From Candidatus Moranbacteria bacterium CG_4_8_14_3_um_filter_41_13 (GTDB taxonomy: Bacteria > Patescibacteriota > Minisyncoccia > Moranbacterales > UBA1568): 8,454 nucleotides of DNA. The position numbers and the translations under genes are program-made. The stretch's first letter is position 1, and each line of letters opens with the position of its first letter. Shown here piece after piece: positions 5,507-8,454 of the stretch. The notes below the pieces were generated by a model, which did not search any database, had not been told where the DNA came from, and worked only from the letters and a program-made list of their open reading frames with translations. The stretch lies in assembly GCA_002782305.1 (NCBI GenBank), contig PFHN01000047.1, positions 1 through 8,454 of the forward strand, in the 5' to 3' direction.

Positions 5507-6973
5507 ATGCATATCTTTTTTAAATCTTTGTTTGTAGTGATAGTATTCCTCACTCTGTCACTCAATGCTTCTGCACAAACTGACAATACTCAATCATACC
5601 GTTTTACGGACACCTCTCAATTTACGAAAGAGCAGCTGATAGAGTTCAATAAATTGAATCCTGAACAACAAAATAATCTTCTTTATCCACCGAAACCATC
5701 ATATCCAGAGAGTACAATAGATTGCCAAGAATACCTCTCATTTGGAGGGATTTCTATTGATATTTCTCCGACAGAACACAATGCTTTTCCTGGGAGCGAA
5801 CTTATGTTCTCTGGTACAGTAATCAACCCATTTGATTATCCAGTTGTTGAAGGACAAATATTTGCCAAGATTTTTTATAACAATGACAAAAGTGTCAAAG
5901 ATGAACATTTGAATGCTCATCGTCTTGTAGATCAGTTTATCGCAGTAGATAATATTACGCTGAAGGCTAATGAACAGAAACCTATAACCTTTCGTTGGCA
6001 GGTGCCCGAGTTTGCGCAAAGCGGAAACTATGAAGTGGTATTTTATTATTCTTCCGCTCACCGTTATAGCTTGACAGGGCTCACTTTTACGAATGATATT
6101 ACCGGGAACAAAGTGACTTTTCATATAGAAAACAACGATAATAAACCACGTGTACACTTCGATGAAGATGCAGTGAAACTGAATGACAAAAACTTTTTCT
6201 TCGCTCAACCGATTCCGACCTTTACTAAGGATGAAAAAGTTACCGCCTTTATGTCTCTTGTCAACCCACGAGATACAGCTGCTTCTGTGGAAGTATCTTA
6301 CAAGCTTTACTCATGGGATGCTCTTTCTGCTGATAATTTCAAGACGGGTGAAACAGTACAAATAGAATTACAACCAAATGAAATCAGATCTTTTTCGTTT
6401 GATGTTCCTACTATAGATAATGCCGTATCATATTTCGTAGTAGAAATGAAAGATCAGAATGTCAAATCAATTCTTGATATTCGCTTCGGCAGAGACGGAA
6501 TAGAAGAGACACATAACAATAAGCTTGGTGTTGCGACGTACCCACTCAAAGCAAACACAGTCAGCACTCTTTTTGCCTGTGCTCATTCAGCAGGAGAAAA
6601 TAATGTAAAAGAGAGCGTCCTTACTATTACCCTCAAAGACTCTGATCAGAATGTTCTTCATTCCTACACCTATTCAAATGGTATTACAAGTAGTGTCCTC
6701 GGCTTCAAAGATAGTTTCGTACTCGCGAAAGATTTGTATGATTTTACTCTTACTTCGAGTGTCACTCAAGCAGAAGGGAAACCCACGGAAGTAATCACTC
6801 TGCATTATAATTGTAATGAAATAGACCCGAGTCTTTGTCTAAAGAAGAATTACCTTCTTCTTATTGCTTTTTCTTTTTCGGGGATAGTGATGCTTGCCGG
6901 TGTCGTTTTCTTCTTCATCCGAAGAAGAAATATGAAGAGGAAGAATGTGATTAATACCAATGATACGATATAA
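5507..6973 (+). CDS. Membrane-anchored cell-surface protein with beta-sandwich-like ectodomain
   Basis: The 488-residue protein has a signal peptide (1-23, hydrophobic FFKSLFVVIVFLTLSLN, cleavage likely after NASA), a large outer region, and one C-terminal membrane helix (about 449-471) followed by a positive tail (RRRNMKRK) that would stay in the cytoplasm. It therefore stands on the membrane as a type I protein. The ectodomain appears to hold two or three Ig-like/CARDB-like beta-sandwich units: about 80-208 ('FSGTVINPFDYPV' then 'ITFRWQVPEFAQSGNYEVVF'), about 214-330 ('AFMSLVNPRDTAASVEVSYK' then 'IRSFSFDVP'), and about 340-440. These have the 'extra-strand after a turn' pattern typical of domains that bind other surface proteins or extend stalks. 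Only four cysteines occur after the signal peptide (73, 358, 436, 444). No enzyme motif, LPXTG signal or named family is recognised. The next gene starts four bases after its stop. Confidence 0.8.
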   Translation: MHIFFKSLFVVIVFLTLSLNASAQTDNTQSYRFTDTSQFTKEQLIEFNKLNPEQQNNLLYPPKPSYPESTIDCQEYLSFGGISIDISPTEHNAFPGSELMFSGTVINPFDYPVVEGQIFAKIFYNNDKSVKDEHLNAHRLVDQFIAVDNITLKANEQKPITFRWQVPEFAQSGNYEVVFYYSSAHRYSLTGLTFTNDITGNKVTFHIENNDNKPRVHFDEDAVKLNDKNFFFAQPIPTFTKDEKVTAFMSLVNPRDTAASVEVSYKLYSWDALSADNFKTGETVQIELQPNEIRSFSFDVPTIDNAVSYFVVEMKDQNVKSILDIRFGRDGIEETHNNKLGVATYPLKANTVSTLFACAHSAGENNVKESVLTITLKDSDQNVLHSYTYSNGITSSVLGFKDSFVLAKDLYDFTLTSSVTQAEGKPTEVITLHYNCNEIDPSLCLKKNYLLLIAFSFSGIVMLAGVVFFFIRRRNMKRKNVINTNDTI

Positions 6974-6977
6974 CTTT

Positions 6978-8330
6978 ATGAAATATTTACATCTTTTGAT
7001 TTTTATTCTCTTCGTATCTCTTATTGGTGTTGCTATAAACCCTGCAACAACTTTGGCTTCGAAGACGAGCGGAAGTATTAGCGTTCCTGAATATTCTAAA
7101 AGAACACATTGTTTCTTTTATACATTGAATGGTAGTTTCTTTCAAAGAGCATCATTGTTCAAGAATGGGGTAGAGATAACTGATGGTGCCAGTGTTGCTA
7201 GTGGAGATATCTTAAGTCTAGCACCTCTATTTAATGATAATGATGTCCAATGGTTTGTATCTGGAGGTATATTGGATTCACCATATGGACATTGGGTGTC
7301 TGGTGCTGGTCTTGGAGGTGTTGATTATTGGAGAACTGCCTGTAATGGTTATAATGATCGGATATACCTTGGTTTATCACTTGCTCCAACTACTCCAAGT
7401 TATACTTTTAATGGTCCTTGTGTACAGAGTGGATCAACATGTAAGGTAAATGGTGGTGGAACAATAGTTGCGACTATCAGTTTTCCTACAACTCCATATA
7501 GCTATTATCAGGGTTATCAAAATGTAGGAGATAGCTTTGCTTTTACTGGTATAGTGGACGGCGATGTTTCTATTGTTTCTGCTGGTTCTACCTCTAGTGC
7601 AAATATTGCTTTCTCTGTTACTGCAGTTGCTCCCATTACATTCCCAACAGCCACCATTACTGCTTCTCCATCTACTATTACGCAAGGAGGAAGTTCCACA
7701 CTGACAGTCACAGGAAACAATGGAGCTACGGGATGCTGGCTCTCAGGTGGAGGCCTCTCTCAGTGGATAAGTCCATCAAGTGGAACAAAATTTGTTACCC
7801 CAGCTTCTACAACAAGCTACAGTACGTACTGCTGGAATGTTTCAGGTAATCATGGACCATCAGTATCAGCAACGGTGATGGTGAATATTCCGACTCCCAC
7901 CGTTGATTTGAAAATCAACAATAAAGATGATCTCCTCTCAGAAGATACTACTCTAGGCACACCTTTGAGCATAACTTGGACATCTACAAATACTCTGTCG
8001 TGTACTGCTAAGCAAGGGTATGGGTTTAATGATCCTATTGGTACAAACTCAGGTACTCCTATCATTACTCAGGCTGTATTTTCAACTTCTCCGTATAAGA
8101 TAGAATGTACAGGATTAGATAGAACAAAAGTATCTGATGAAGTCTCTGTTACACTGGTGTGTGCCATACCATGTAATACAAATTGGTCTGCTTGTTCCAA
8201 AGCATGTGGCACAGGCGTACAATCTCGCACGTGTACTTCAAGTACGTGTGATTCTTATACCGAAAGACAATCTTGCAACACTAATGCTTGTAATCAGTCA
8301 AGTTGGAGAGAAGTAGCTCCAGAGTGGTAA
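6978..8330 (+). CDS. Secreted modular protein with Ig-like domains and a C-terminal thrombospondin type 1 repeat
   Basis: ATG 6978 is preferred over the in-frame ATG at 6960, because 6960 overlaps the upstream gene while 6978 begins directly with a signal peptide (MKYLHLLIFILFVSLIG, cleavage likely after TLA, residue 27). The mature part has an N-terminal domain (about 30-218) rich in Gly, Ser, Tyr and Asn, unrecognised. Two Ig-like domains follow: about 222-303, with 'ATITASPSTITQGGSSTLTV' and cysteines 253 and 285, and about 307-394, with 'LSITWTSTNTLSCTA' and cysteines 342 and 377. A thrombospondin type 1 repeat (about 396-438) closes it: WSACSKACGTGVQSRTC, then further cysteines to CNTNAC. 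No membrane helix or sorting signal is seen at the C-terminus, so it is secreted or held by a partner, possibly the anchored protein encoded just upstream. A role in adhesion is inferred from the domains only. Confidence 0.82.
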   Translation: MKYLHLLIFILFVSLIGVAINPATTLASKTSGSISVPEYSKRTHCFFYTLNGSFFQRASLFKNGVEITDGASVASGDILSLAPLFNDNDVQWFVSGGILDSPYGHWVSGAGLGGVDYWRTACNGYNDRIYLGLSLAPTTPSYTFNGPCVQSGSTCKVNGGGTIVATISFPTTPYSYYQGYQNVGDSFAFTGIVDGDVSIVSAGSTSSANIAFSVTAVAPITFPTATITASPSTITQGGSSTLTVTGNNGATGCWLSGGGLSQWISPSSGTKFVTPASTTSYSTYCWNVSGNHGPSVSATVMVNIPTPTVDLKINNKDDLLSEDTTLGTPLSITWTSTNTLSCTAKQGYGFNDPIGTNSGTPIITQAVFSTSPYKIECTGLDRTKVSDEVSVTLVCAIPCNTNWSACSKACGTGVQSRTCTSSTCDSYTERQSCNTNACNQSSWREVAPEW

Positions 8331-8404
8331 GATACTCTACACGAGGCAAAAGAAGAAAAGTGGTGAATAGGTCACTTACTGAATAAAACAGCGACTACTG
8401 AGAG

Positions 8405-8450
8405 AATCGGTAATCAAGGAAATTTTCCTCGGTTACTGATTTTTTATTTT
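8405..8450 (+). terminator. Rho-independent terminator of the surface-protein operon
   Basis: An imperfect inverted repeat (8406-8420 against 8426-8440) has 14 paired positions, two of them G-U, one A-C mismatch, and a 5-base loop AATTT. It is followed by TTTTTATTTT. The stem plus T tract is the classical intrinsic terminator layout, 75 bases after the stop of the thrombospondin-repeat gene. Confidence 0.8.
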
Positions 8451-8454
8451 CATC

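Noticed and set aside
6960..6977. Earlier start of the thrombospondin-repeat gene at ATG 6960
   Set aside because: It overlaps the upstream gene and places charged residues before the signal peptide; ATG 6978 gives a standard signal sequence.
1..8454. CRISPR array, insertion-sequence transposase or minus-strand genes
   Set aside because: No spaced direct repeats, no transposase ORF, and the minus-strand open frames are shadows of the plus-strand genes with low-complexity, family-less translations.

Overview
All genes lie on the plus strand and use the standard bacterial code: TAA and TAG are the stops used and no TGA is read through, which argues against the recoded Gracilibacteria/Absconditabacteria. 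Short intergenic gaps, almost no Shine-Dalgarno sequences, a PilO-like pilus gene, and large secreted proteins built from Ig-like and thrombospondin-type modules together suggest a Patescibacteria (CPR, Parcubacteria-like) genome of moderate-to-low GC. This placement is an inference from gene style, not from a marker gene.

Layout. Positions 1-646 hold the end of a type IV pilus operon: the C-terminal part of a PilO-like protein, then a 108-residue single-pass membrane protein. A short palindrome at 676-701 both closes this unit and carries the -35 box of the next promoter (TTGACC-N17-TATACT, 682-710). That promoter drives rlmN (774-1883) and miaB (1891-3039), two radical SAM enzymes that modify adenosines in RNA. 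MiaB stops early and lacks its C-terminal TRAM domain. Seven bases after its stop begins a 211-bp element (3046-3256) with 26-bp perfect terminal inverted repeats and a long imperfect palindromic body topped by two small hairpins. It is the most unusual object in the window.

After an AT-rich promoter region come xthA-type AP endonuclease (3388-4200) and mgsA/rarA AAA+ ATPase (4205-5410), four bases apart: a compact DNA repair and replication-rescue operon. A new promoter follows, with eight consecutive G between -35 and -10. It drives two cell-surface genes: a signal-peptide protein with beta-sandwich-like regions and a C-terminal membrane anchor (5507-6973), and a secreted protein with two Ig-like domains and a C-terminal thrombospondin type 1 repeat (6978-8330). 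A rho-independent terminator at 8405-8450 ends this unit.

The three core units (pilus, RNA modification, DNA repair) are ordinary. The points worth attention are the palindromic element beside the shortened miaB, the poly-G promoter spacer in front of surface genes, and the anchored/secreted surface pair.
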